IMG/VR virus record: IMGVR_UViG_3300040770_000062
Location: 1-24,412 of that record
Direction: 5' to 3' (one strand)
Source of the DNA: a virus
DNA length: 24,412 bases
The notes under the pieces are model-generated. The model was not told where the DNA came from. It saw only the letters and a program-made list of their open reading frames with translations, and searched no databases. The position numbers were made by a program, and so were the translations under genes. Positions 13,998 through 20,844 of this stretch are shown here, in pieces. Position 1 is the stretch's first letter. Every line of letters begins with the position of its first letter.

Positions 13998-14408
13998 TCA
14001 ATAATATTGAGTTATTTCTTCTTCTATTTCAGTGTTTGTTACTCCTAACCATTCTATAATCACTCTGCATACTTTAGAATACAACTCGTTAAATTCTGAT
14101 TGATCCATAGAAGCAAAAGATATGCTTAACGGCTTTTTTATCTCATTTCCTTGCCTATCTTGTATCATTCTGTAATATCCCGAACTAACTGTTAAATCTT
14201 CCCTTAAATCGTCAATATTTGAATAAACATCCTGATTTTGAAATGCTAAGTTAATTAAAGCAAAAAACTTTCTATGATGTTTGTAATTTCTGGGTTGCTT
14301 AAATTCAAACTCATAAATCTGATTTAGTTTAATTTTCTTTAGGCTTTCGTTGTCGCTATCGTATGCAGGCTTTAATCCCGATAAAGTTCTAATAAGTGCT
14401 ATTTTCAT
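13998..14408 (-). CDS. DUF1367 family protein
   Basis: A 136-residue protein matching DUF1367, a phage family of unknown function often found near replication and nin-type genes. Recognisable parts are the start IALIRTLSGLKPAYDSDNES, YNHRKFF-like HHRKFFALINLAFQNQ (about 44-59), REDLTVSSGYY and the family signature PLSISFASMDQSEFNELY (about 92-109). It lacks the longer insert between the HRKFF and GYY regions seen in many enterobacterial members, so it is a short version. Confidence 0.8.
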   Translation of the reverse strand: MKIALIRTLSGLKPAYDSDNESLKKIKLNQIYEFEFKQPRNYKHHRKFFALINLAFQNQDVYSNIDDLREDLTVSSGYYRMIQDRQGNEIKKPLSISFASMDQSEFNELYSKVCRVIIEWLGVTNTEIEEEITQYY

Positions 14409-14410
14409 AA

Positions 14411-14773
14411 TTAATAATTTAAAAAAGCCTCTGGTAATTTATTTTCGCATAGTTCATATAAAATTTCATCAATCTTTATTTTTACAGAATCTTTGTAAAC
14501 CAACTCGAATCTGAAACCTTCTCTTATATTCACAATCCTAACTCCTTCAATTTGATTGTTATTAACCAACTCAAATACATAAGGCTCTTTTTTCTTTATT
14601 TTTTTTAATAATACTTTTAATCTTTTATCAAAAGATAATTTACCAAACCAATCATTTACAAAATCTTCTTTTTTACCTTTAAATGTATTTGGTATTGTTT
14701 TTAACTTGTTTAAAGTTATATAACTTAATATTAAAGTTCCTTTTTCCGTTTCTACTAATTTGTAATTTTTCAT
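14411..14773 (-). CDS. Unknown basic protein
   Basis: A 120-residue lysine-rich protein with no family I recognise. It is mixed alpha/beta: KLVETEKGTLILSYI, a helix-rich centre (NDWFGKLSFDKRLKVLLKKI) and strands GVRIVNIREGFRFELVYKD. It sits between the replicative ATPase and DUF1367, with only 2 bases to DUF1367, so it is probably cotranscribed with the replication genes. Confidence 0.65.
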   Translation of the reverse strand: MKNYKLVETEKGTLILSYITLNKLKTIPNTFKGKKEDFVNDWFGKLSFDKRLKVLLKKIKKKEPYVFELVNNNQIEGVRIVNIREGFRFELVYKDSVKIKIDEILYELCENKLPEAFLNY

Positions 14774-14802
14774 AATATTTATTTTAAGTTAATTATTCTA
14801 TT

Positions 14803-15687
14803 TTAAAATTTAGCTGGTGCAGTATTTTTTGGTAGTTTTTCGCCTTTGCTGTTATCTACTTCATAAGGTAGCCAATCTGTATTAACATCGAAGTGTATAT
14901 CTTCAAACGGCATATTTCTAGAGTACTCACACTTTGCAATACTTACGTTATCTTCTTTCTCTATAAATACGACAGTCTCGGCTTTTTTGAGAACGGAACT
15001 TCCGACATGACCTACTGGTTTAGAAGTTCCAAAGTTCTTATGTAATATTCCTGTTATGTGCATATCACCTCTAGCAGTCCATTGCAATAGCTTTTCAGTA
15101 AGTCCTGATGACTGTTCAAGGCTATTAAAGTCTGTTACTAAATCTACAAATCCATCTATTGAAAGTAAACCTATATTATTTTTAAACTCGCTTTCGTTTA
15201 TAATATAATCAATAAATTGTAAACGCTCTTTAGGTTCGTATGCTCTTAAAGCAAAAGTCTTGTAATTATGATAAATATCACTTTTAACCATTTCCATAAC
15301 TCTACGCTGTACTCTTTGAGTATGAAATTTAGATTGTTCTGTATCAAATGAAATTACATACTTTTCTTTGGTGTCGTGTCCTCTGAAACTAGGGCAAAAT
15401 TGATTTGCATTACCTCCTAAATAACTAGCCTCTATCATTGACTTAAAGAAAGTCTTTCTACTCTTTGATGCCCCAACTATACAAGAAAAGTCACCATACG
15501 AACCAAACGGGATAGGGTAATTTGTTCCTTTGTATTCACTTGTACCTATGCTAATAGCTACGGGTTGCTGCTTCATTTCTTCCGCAGGATCGATGTACGA
15601 ATCAATCAGCATCTTTGAGAAATCTACTGTAACTAAATCAGGTGTTCCTGTTATTTTTAAATTTTCTAATTCGCTTAAATCTATCAT
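14803..15687 (-). CDS. RecA/RepA-fold ATPase, replicative helicase or loader
   Basis: A 294-residue ATPase with a RecA-like core resembling RepA/DnaB-type helicases. The P-loop is at 72-79, GASKSRKT, with Arg in place of the usual Gly before the catalytic Lys. Walker B is NIGLLSIDGFVDL (171-183), with D178. A preceding VISFDTEQSK supplies the sensor/catalytic Glu region, and VGHVGSSVLKKAETVVFIEK resembles the C-terminal RepA/KaiC segment. No primase or DnaB N-terminal domain is fused. The gene follows the DUF6291-type protein and a 168-aa gene, forming a replication operon. Confidence 0.8.
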   Translation of the reverse strand: MIDLSELENLKITGTPDLVTVDFSKMLIDSYIDPAEEMKQQPVAISIGTSEYKGTNYPIPFGSYGDFSCIVGASKSRKTFFKSMIEASYLGGNANQFCPSFRGHDTKEKYVISFDTEQSKFHTQRVQRRVMEMVKSDIYHNYKTFALRAYEPKERLQFIDYIINESEFKNNIGLLSIDGFVDLVTDFNSLEQSSGLTEKLLQWTARGDMHITGILHKNFGTSKPVGHVGSSVLKKAETVVFIEKEDNVSIAKCEYSRNMPFEDIHFDVNTDWLPYEVDNSKGEKLPKNTAPAKF

Positions 15688-15689
15688 AA

Positions 15690-16196
15690 TTAAATATAAT
15701 TATCGGTTTCTTGTAAAAATTCGTTTGCGGTGTTATAAAATGATTTTCTAACATTTTCTAAAGTCCAGTTATTTTTTAGTTTTTCTAACATTTCTTTTTG
15801 ATTATCGCTAATTATTTTACTATTATCTTCTCTATCTGATTTTAAAATTTGATCTTTTATACCAATAGAAATTAAATAATTATCTAAATCTTTGCAATTT
15901 ATATTTTTATGCAACATTTGTATATGAAAATCTAAAGGCTCTTTTAGTATATCAGCAGCAACTTTAATAGCTCCTTTTATATCTCCTGTATGGTGTAAAT
16001 TTCGGTCTATTATGTAGCATAATAATTTTGCATAGAGTAAATTGTCGTCAACTTGTGATTTAGACGCATTTTCAATAGCTGTGTTTAAAGTTTTTATTGA
16101 TTCTATATCATTGTCCCATAGCTTGCCGTTTTGCTCTTTAAATCTCTTAAAAACGTTTATTACTCTTTTTAATGCATTTTGATTAGTCCAACTCAT
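15690..16196 (-). CDS. Replication-block protein, unknown
   Basis: A 168-residue, almost all-helical protein: ALKRVINVFKRFKEQNGKL, then LLYAKLLCYIIDRNLHHTGD, then WTLENVRKSFYNTANEFLQE. The helical character and position between an initiator-like gene and an ATPase suggest a helicase loader or a DnaB-N-like partner, but no motif supports that. Its ATG overlaps the upstream stop by 4 bases, and 2 bases separate it from the ATPase gene. Confidence 0.65.
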   Translation of the reverse strand: MSWTNQNALKRVINVFKRFKEQNGKLWDNDIESIKTLNTAIENASKSQVDDNLLYAKLLCYIIDRNLHHTGDIKGAIKVAADILKEPLDFHIQMLHKNINCKDLDNYLISIGIKDQILKSDREDNSKIISDNQKEMLEKLKNNWTLENVRKSFYNTANEFLQETDNYI

Positions 16197-16861
16197 AATC
16201 TATCGTTTTTAATTGGTTGTTTAACTATTGTTTCTTTAAAATCAAAGTACATTGCAAATTTATCTGGTCTACTTATAAATTCTAATGTTAAGTTTTTATG
16301 TCCGTTTGCTTTGTGAAATTCTGAATTATAACAGTTTGTTATGGAATTTACAATATCGCTTTTTGTGTAACCTTCTTTTAATCTTGCTAAGAATTGTTTT
16401 TTAGATTTATCATCAACTACCTTACAACGTTTTCCTGTTATCTCATTAAATTGATTTAAAAGACCTTCCCAATTCACCTTTGGTGATTCTTTTATTTCTT
16501 TTACATTATCATTATCATTATCATTTACAGTTGATTTAGTTGGGTTTAGTTGAATTTTCAACTCGTTAGTTGAATCTAGTTGCTTTTTTAACTTACGAGC
16601 TTCTGCACTAGCTAAGCCTGCAATCCTAGCTTTTTCAATCCTTTCATTGGATTTATCGTCCCATTTTTCTAAATCTCTTTTTAATGTAGCTTTAATGTCA
16701 ATAAACATTAATTTGGTAGTTCTATCAGGGTATTCTGGTTTTAAGTCATTAACGTACCTAAAAAAGTGCTTAATTAATCTACCTGCTTCATCATCTTCTA
16801 GCTCCTCAAATTTATTAATCCAATCGGCATATACTAAGATATTTTTTTTACCTGTTGCCAT
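16193..16861 (-). CDS. DUF6291-type phage replication protein
   Basis: A 222-residue protein. The N-terminal half (about 1-90) matches DUF6291: ILVYADWINKFEELEDDEAG, RLIKHFFRYVNDLKPEYPD, LMFIDIKATLKRDLEKWDD, and a basic RIEKARIAGLASAEARK. The C-terminal part (WEGLLNQFNEITGKRCKVV ... LTLEFISRPDKFAMYF) resembles the conserved C-terminus of phage replication proteins. I choose the ATG at 16861-16859. An in-frame TTG at 16894 would add 11 residues, but these are encoded by the structured leader and family members start near MxxxKKxxxxYADW. Likely the replication initiator or primosome component. Confidence 0.82.
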   Translation of the reverse strand: MATGKKNILVYADWINKFEELEDDEAGRLIKHFFRYVNDLKPEYPDRTTKLMFIDIKATLKRDLEKWDDKSNERIEKARIAGLASAEARKLKKQLDSTNELKIQLNPTKSTVNDNDNDNVKEIKESPKVNWEGLLNQFNEITGKRCKVVDDKSKKQFLARLKEGYTKSDIVNSITNCYNSEFHKANGHKNLTLEFISRPDKFAMYFDFKETIVKQPIKNDRL

Positions 16862-16874
16862 AATATTATAAAAT

Positions 16875-16963
16875 AAAAATGCCCCTAATTTCAAGCGGGC
16901 AGGCTTTACTTTTAGGAGCTTTTTTAAAAATCTTAATTGTTAATGAACCTGCCCGAACATTAA
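16875..16963 (-). promoter_or_regulatory. Kissing-loop leader RNA 1 (replication operon)
   Basis: Minus-strand RNA elements: P1 hairpin TTAATG/CATTAA (16963-16958 with 16945-16940), 12-base loop containing GGGCAG; P2 stem GCTCCTAA/TTAGGGGC (16919-16912 with 16888-16881; one G-U); inside it P3, AAGC/GCTT (16906-16903 with 16896-16893), capped by CTGCCC (16902-16897). The P3 loop is exactly complementary to the P1 loop. The P2-P3 internal loop is AAGTA opposite GAAA. A T-rich run follows P2 and the gene starts 20 bases after the stem. Confidence 0.72.
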
Positions 16964-16969
16964 CTGATA

Positions 16970-16977
16970 CAAATATA
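16970..16977 (-). promoter_or_regulatory. -7 box for leader RNA 1
   Basis: TATATTTG on the minus strand followed by TATCAG, then P1 of the leader. The expected start near 16964 places the 5' end of the RNA right at P1. No TTG at canonical spacing. Confidence 0.55.
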
Positions 16978-16983
16978 AGTATT

Positions 16984-17718
16984 TTATTTAAATAAATCAT
17001 TAAAATTTAGATAATTAAATACGTTTTCACACTCTATAAACTCATAATTTTCTTCTGTTATGTGTATTAAAAATATCCTGTTTATTTTGTATTTTTTAAG
17101 CAATTCTTTATAGATAGATAATTGAATACAATAATGGTAATAAGTAGAATCTTGATAAATTTTAAAAAAATCTTTCATGCTTTTTCCATATGAATTTTTA
17201 TCTATTTTTGAGTTTGTTTTAAAATCAATTATGTAAAAATTATCCTTACTATCTTTACATACCATATCTATTTGACCAGCTATAAAATCATTGTAAACTA
17301 TGTATTCAGAAGCAACAGGAATTAATCGTTTAGTTATAAAAAAGTCTTTGATAAACTTAACAGCAATAAGGCTTTTATTAAAAAATTCAATATAGTATTC
17401 TGGTTTCACTTCTGACAATTCAATACTAAACTCTGAATTTATAAATGAATATTTATTATAAAAATAATCCTCAAATATCTTATGTATTGCCGTTCCTATA
17501 TCACATGATTTATTTGCTTTTTCTTTCCATTCATTTAATACTTCTTGTTGTGTTTTATTGTCTCTTTTTGCTATTTTTTTAGAATAAAAATCGCTATCAA
17601 ATTTGTTTTTAAACCTACTTAATAAAGTAGTTACAGATTCAAGTTTTTTTTCTCCTAAAAAATAAGAGTGTGTTTCTGATTCAAAACACACTCTTTTATC
17701 ACTACTGTATTTCTTCAT
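16984..17718 (-). CDS. PD-(D/E)XK nuclease, RecB/Cas4-like
   Basis: A 244-residue nuclease of the RecB-like PD-(D/E)XK superfamily. Visible motifs are GTAIHKIFED (75-84, H79), E138 in ASEYIVY, GQIDMV (148-153, D151), the IIDFKTNS core (163-170; D165 and K167 catalytic) and QLSIYK (199-204). There is no helicase domain and no four-cysteine FeS cluster of the AddB/Cas4 type. The start overlaps the IbrB-like gene by 17 bases, so it is the last gene of the Ibr operon. Such nucleases occur in phages as recombination exonucleases; its coupling to IbrAB is notable. Confidence 0.87.
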   Translation of the reverse strand: MKKYSSDKRVCFESETHSYFLGEKKLESVTTLLSRFKNKFDSDFYSKKIAKRDNKTQQEVLNEWKEKANKSCDIGTAIHKIFEDYFYNKYSFINSEFSIELSEVKPEYYIEFFNKSLIAVKFIKDFFITKRLIPVASEYIVYNDFIAGQIDMVCKDSKDNFYIIDFKTNSKIDKNSYGKSMKDFFKIYQDSTYYHYCIQLSIYKELLKKYKINRIFLIHITEENYEFIECENVFNYLNFNDLFK

Positions 17719-18352
17719 CTTTGTAGGTTTCAGCTTCCCAAGCTTTTGAAAATTCCTTATCAGAAAAAAGTTCTACCAAACCACCTATTTGGCAAAGCCT
17801 TAATACTTCATCAGCATCCATACCTAAATTTTTAGATATTTTAGCGTCGCTCCAATTTCTTTTTTTAAGATCAATAACAATATCGCTCATTGCGTCTATC
17901 TTATGTTTTCCTCTAGCTCTATTGTGTCTTATGGTAGATGCAACTCTATCGTTTATTTTTGTTCTATCTTCATTAATGGTAACTACAGGTAAATAACCGT
18001 GAACTCTTTTTTGAATTTCAGAACACTCTTTACCAACTCTATTTCTGTGAAAACCATCTATAACCTCTCTAGTTTCTAAGTCATCTTCAAGCATTGAAAC
18101 TATAGGCTGTGTGTATCCATCTGATTCAATTGATAGCCTTAAAAGTTCCATTTCTGGAGGAGCAACACTATTTGGGTTGTAATCATTTGCGTGAACGCTA
18201 TCATTTTTAACCCATAGTACACAATCTACAGGCTCGCTTCTCATTGGGCTTATTTCATGTAATTTTATTTTAACACTATTTATAAATCTAATTTTGTTGT
18301 GTAAATCTAAAGCGTCAATTTGTTCTATTAATTCATTCAGTAAATTTTCCAT
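17702..18352 (-). CDS. ParB/Srx-like protein, IbrB-like
   Basis: A 216-residue protein with a ParB/sulfiredoxin-type nuclease or phosphate-binding domain (about 45-145). Motifs include DYNPN (57-61), IESDGYTQPIV (75-85) and the phosphate-binding VIDGFHRNRVG (97-107), followed by STIRHNRARGKHKIDAM. A helix-turn-helix-like C-terminal segment WSDAKISKNLGMDADEVLRL (167-186) follows. Its partner upstream is a PAPS-reductase-like protein, the IbrA-IbrB pair named from E. coli regulators and common in phages. No ParA or centromere is present, so plasmid partition is unlikely. Confidence 0.85.
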   Translation of the reverse strand: MENLLNELIEQIDALDLHNKIRFINSVKIKLHEISPMRSEPVDCVLWVKNDSVHANDYNPNSVAPPEMELLRLSIESDGYTQPIVSMLEDDLETREVIDGFHRNRVGKECSEIQKRVHGYLPVVTINEDRTKINDRVASTIRHNRARGKHKIDAMSDIVIDLKKRNWSDAKISKNLGMDADEVLRLCQIGGLVELFSDKEFSKAWEAETYKDEEIQ

Positions 18353-18354
18353 AA

Positions 18355-19569
18355 TTATAGTTTAAAGTTATTTAATTCTCTTTGTTGTTTTTTTAATTTT
18401 AAATATTTATTGTAAGCATCTGTTTTGTGTTGTGTAAATCCAAGTCCTTTGCACCAGTAATCATTTCTTAAAAGTGATTTGCAAACCCTTCTCCAAGAAG
18501 GAACAACTCTTTCACTCTCTAGTATTGATGGAGCTTGATCTGGTAATCCATCTTGGTAACCTCTATCTTCCCACCATTTTATAAAAGTGTATATTTTATT
18601 TTTGTAGTGCTCAGATGTTACTTCTGGAAGCGTGTTTAATATTAACTCTGAAAAAGATTTCCAAGTGTGATGAGCTGGTTTTGTTATTTTTCCATATCCG
18701 TTTATATTTCCAGTATCTTGAACGTATAAAGCTCCACTATTTGCACCTTCAACCCTTGCCACTACTTTTGCCCATGTTTCAGGTTCTATTAAATGAAATA
18801 AATACAAACCCCTTCTTTGATCATCTCCATAAGGTTGGCAAATTCGTTGCAAGTGTATTGATAAACCTGATTTTTGCATTAAGTCATAAAGTTTGTTATG
18901 TCTTTTATGCTTATTCTTACCGTGATAAGTCCATATATCTTCTGTTTTCCAATCATAAATAGGATACACATTAAAAACATTATCTGTTACTTTAGTAGTC
19001 CATTGTTTATTATTAAAAGTTATTTTTTTATTACTTGCAATAGTTCTAAAACGGTTTAAACTTTCGTCTGCTCTAATTCCAACTAAACAAGCGCAAGTCT
19101 TGCCTTGCGAATACCATTCACCAAATTCAGGTACAAACTCTTCAAACTCCATTCCGTCACGAAAAAAAGGAAAGTAATTAGTATCTGAAATACTAAGTTT
19201 AGGTAAATCTCTAATCCAATCATTTTTTACTTCTGGATCCCAACATTTCCAAAAAGGTTTAAATACACTAACCGCATTTCTTAAATGAATAGGTAAACAA
19301 ACCCAATATAAATCTATGTTATCTTTGTACATTTCAATACACTCAATCATATGATCTATAGTCAATTTATATTGACCTTCTAAGTCGACAATCATTAAGC
19401 CTATTTTTACATTTCTTTTAACCGCTTCATCCATAACTATGTGAAGCATTACCGTACTATCTTTACCTGCTGAAAAAGATAAATATATTTTTTCAAAATT
19501 GTCAAAGGTATATTTTACCCTATCTACAGATGCTTCATAAACGTTTTGTTCTAAATAAATTTTAGGCAT
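18355..19569 (-). CDS. PAPS-reductase-fold protein, IbrA-like
   Basis: A 404-residue ATP-pyrophosphatase (PP-loop) family protein. The PP-motif is SFSAGKDST at 31-39; further conserved blocks are LVGIRADESLNRFRTI (162-177) and VYPIYDWKTEDIW (201-213), with a C-terminal region of the DUF3440/IbrA type (about 250-404). Cys-Ala-Cys at 159-161 precedes the VGIR block. True PAPS reductases are shorter and have a C-terminal ECG motif not seen here, so assimilatory sulfate reduction is unlikely. It overlaps the 126-aa gene by 8 bases and lies 2 bases before the IbrB-like gene. Biochemical role unknown. Confidence 0.88.
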   Translation of the reverse strand: MPKIYLEQNVYEASVDRVKYTFDNFEKIYLSFSAGKDSTVMLHIVMDEAVKRNVKIGLMIVDLEGQYKLTIDHMIECIEMYKDNIDLYWVCLPIHLRNAVSVFKPFWKCWDPEVKNDWIRDLPKLSISDTNYFPFFRDGMEFEEFVPEFGEWYSQGKTCACLVGIRADESLNRFRTIASNKKITFNNKQWTTKVTDNVFNVYPIYDWKTEDIWTYHGKNKHKRHNKLYDLMQKSGLSIHLQRICQPYGDDQRRGLYLFHLIEPETWAKVVARVEGANSGALYVQDTGNINGYGKITKPAHHTWKSFSELILNTLPEVTSEHYKNKIYTFIKWWEDRGYQDGLPDQAPSILESERVVPSWRRVCKSLLRNDYWCKGLGFTQHKTDAYNKYLKLKKQQRELNNFKL

Positions 19570-19942
19570 AATTACTATTTTTTAAATTATTTTCATATTC
19601 TATTATTATTTTTTCGGCTATATCGCAAGATATTTTTTGCCTTTCTTTACTTAAAAACCTCCAATGATTCATTGTTATTTTATATGGTATTTTTGAATAT
19701 AAACAACAAGCAGCCTGACCTAGCCACGCAACCCTGTTTAGTGATATATTACTAAGATTGTGTTCGCATGAATTAATCCATTTTAAAACAACTTGCCTCA
19801 TGTTTAATTCTGTTAACTCTGAACTTTCAAACATTTCAACTACTTTTTTTTCTAAGTTTGTTTTTTCGATTCCTGATATATTATCAAAAAAACCATTTTT
19901 GTAACATTCCCAATTTTCATACCTGTGATAAATTCTATCCAT
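19562..19942 (-). CDS. Ibr-cassette protein, unknown
   Basis: A 126-residue, mostly helical protein with an N-terminal YHRYENWECYKNGFFDN, a central helix RQVVLKWINSCEHNLSNISL, the segment NRVAWLGQAACCLYSKIPYK and a final charged helix. I recall similar short proteins beside IbrA-like genes in phages, with the start HxYExWExxxxGx, but know no function. It is the first gene after leader RNA 2 and overlaps the IbrA-like gene by 8 bases, so it is a tightly coupled component of the cassette. Confidence 0.7.
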   Translation of the reverse strand: MDRIYHRYENWECYKNGFFDNISGIEKTNLEKKVVEMFESSELTELNMRQVVLKWINSCEHNLSNISLNRVAWLGQAACCLYSKIPYKITMNHWRFLSKERQKISCDIAEKIIIEYENNLKNSNYA

Positions 19943-19955
19943 AATTTTTTAAATT

Positions 19956-20048
19956 AAAAAATCCCTATAAAATCTAAAGCCTCTCACCGCTTTGTCATTT
20001 ATAAGGATTGTTTATAATTCCGTTAGTTGGGGTAATTTGAGAGCCAAC
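19956..20048 (-). promoter_or_regulatory. Kissing-loop leader RNA 2 (Ibr operon)
   Basis: Minus-strand RNA elements: P1 GTTGG/CCAAC (20048-20044 with 20030-20026), 13-base loop beginning CTCTCA; P2, 12 bp with one G-U, AATCCTTATAAA/TTTATAGGGATT (20009-19998 with 19971-19960); inside it P3, AAAGC/GCTTT (19993-19989 with 19980-19976), capped by GGTGAGAG. TGAGAG of the P3 loop is exactly complementary to CTCTCA of P1. The internal loop is TGAC opposite AGAT (possible tandem G-A pairs). T-run after P2, then the 126-aa gene start at 19942. Confidence 0.72.
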
Positions 20049-20055
20049 ATTAATA

Positions 20056-20063
20056 CAAATGTA
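20056..20063 (-). promoter_or_regulatory. -7 box for leader RNA 2
   Basis: TACATTTG on the minus strand (TAnnTTTG consensus), followed by TATTAAT and then P1. Predicted start is near 20050, at the base of P1. No TTG at the canonical distance. Confidence 0.5.
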
Positions 20064-20066
20064 ATA

Positions 20067-20138
20067 CTATTTTTTAGATAAAAAACATTTAAGCCAAAAA
20101 TAATGATAATCTTTTAATTCGTTTATGTAGTCTTTCAT
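20067..20138 (-). CDS. Possible 23-aa peptide
   Basis: A short frame MKDYINELKDYHYFWLKCFL ending SKK, between the GIY-YIG gene and leader RNA 2, partly covering the leader promoter. Nothing beyond an ATG and an aromatic-rich sequence supports it; it may be a chance frame. Confidence 0.2.
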   Translation of the reverse strand: MKDYINELKDYHYFWLKCFLSKK

Positions 20139-20183
20139 GGTTAAAATATAAATGGATTAATAGTCTTTTGTTTTTCGTAGTAG

Positions 20184-20729
20184 TTAAATGTATTTAAACA
20201 TTGTATTATTTTTTATACTACCATTTAGTTTAGCTTTAAAACTACTGTATTTTATGTTAGTAGTTTCGCAAGCATCTAATGCGCAATCATAATATATTCC
20301 TGTCTCAAAATTTAAAACAAGTTTAGATAAATGATGTAATCCTCTTTTCTTTCCGAACATTACATTTTTATATCCGTCTTGTTTTCCTTTATTAGATAAT
20401 TTCCATTTTTCTATTTGATCCTTAGATTTATATAGATTTAAAGTTCCTTCACCTCCATCGGTTAAGTTTACTAATGTGCCTCCATCAGGAATTTTTCTTT
20501 TATAAATTGAAATTAAAAAAACTTCTAACTCTTTAGCATATTCTAATGTTAATTCATCAAAAATTATTTCATAATCAAAGCCGTATTTTTTATAAACATT
20601 GTTCCAAAAGTTATTTCTTCCGTGAATAAAACTAGCTCTTTTGTATTTTTTTTGTTTACTAATTCCAATATAAAAAACAATATTTGTTCCTTTTATAAAG
20701 TGCCTATAAACATAATAATTATTAATCAT
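20184..20729 (-). CDS. GIY-YIG homing endonuclease
   Basis: A 181-residue free-standing homing endonuclease of the Seg type. The catalytic domain has YVYRHFIKGTNIVFYIGIS (6-24, GIY-YIG strands), K/R-rich KYKRASFIHGRNNFW with R31, a glutamate in YAKELEVFLI (E67 or E69) and LVNLTDGGEGTLN (87-98). The C-terminal part has a NUMOD3-like segment with SNKGKQDG and FGKKRG, and a NUMOD1-like DNA-binding repeat, LVLNFETGIYYDCALDACE ... KAKLNGSIKNNTMFKYI. It interrupts the early region between the phosphoesterase and the Ibr cassette, as an invading selfish gene would, and has its own promoter and leader. Confidence 0.88.
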   Translation of the reverse strand: MINNYYVYRHFIKGTNIVFYIGISKQKKYKRASFIHGRNNFWNNVYKKYGFDYEIIFDELTLEYAKELEVFLISIYKRKIPDGGTLVNLTDGGEGTLNLYKSKDQIEKWKLSNKGKQDGYKNVMFGKKRGLHHLSKLVLNFETGIYYDCALDACETTNIKYSSFKAKLNGSIKNNTMFKYI

Positions 20730-20734
20730 AATAT

Positions 20735-20813
20735 AAAAAAGATATGCTTTCGGTGAGGGAACCTACTAACATATCTTTAAATTAATATTTTAAAATATAG
20801 TCCCTCAACTACA
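20735..20813 (-). promoter_or_regulatory. Kissing-loop leader RNA 3 (GIY-YIG gene)
   Basis: Minus-strand RNA elements: P1 TGTAGT/ACTATA with one G-U (20813-20808 with 20801-20796), loop TGAGGG; P2 perfect 9 bp AAAGATATG/CATATCTTT (20778-20770 with 20746-20738); inside it P3, GGT/ACC (20763-20761 with 20754-20752), capped by TCCCTC. The P1 and P3 loops are complementary over 5 bases (up to 7 if closing pairs open). The internal loop is TTAGTA opposite GAAAG. A six-base T-run follows P2, and the ATG is 8 bases downstream. Confidence 0.72.
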
Positions 20814-20816
20814 TTG

Positions 20817-20832
20817 TAAATATACAAATAAA
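20817..20832 (-). promoter_or_regulatory. Promoter-like region for leader RNA 3 (weak)
   Basis: The minus strand reads TTTATTTGTATATTTA. TTTATTTG and TATATTTA each differ by one base from TAnnTTTG. The former gives a start at a distance from P1 comparable with the other two leaders. Confidence 0.35.
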
Positions 20833-20844
20833 ATAACTATTAAA

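Noticed and set aside
17702-18352. Plasmid-type partition system based on the ParB-like domain
   Set aside because: No ParA gene or iterated centromere sites; the neighbour is a PAPS-reductase-fold gene, which fits IbrA-IbrB.
18355-19569. Assimilatory PAPS reductase (CysH) or DndC phosphorothioation protein
   Set aside because: The protein has an IbrA/DUF3440-type C-terminus, no CysH-type terminal ECG motif, and there are no other Dnd genes nearby.
20738-20820. Group I intron core near the GIY-YIG gene, because the plus strand contains ATATAGTCC, like the intron S element
   Set aside because: All genes are on the minus strand, the matching R element and P7 pairing are not convincing, and the sequence is explained better as P1 of the kissing-loop leader.
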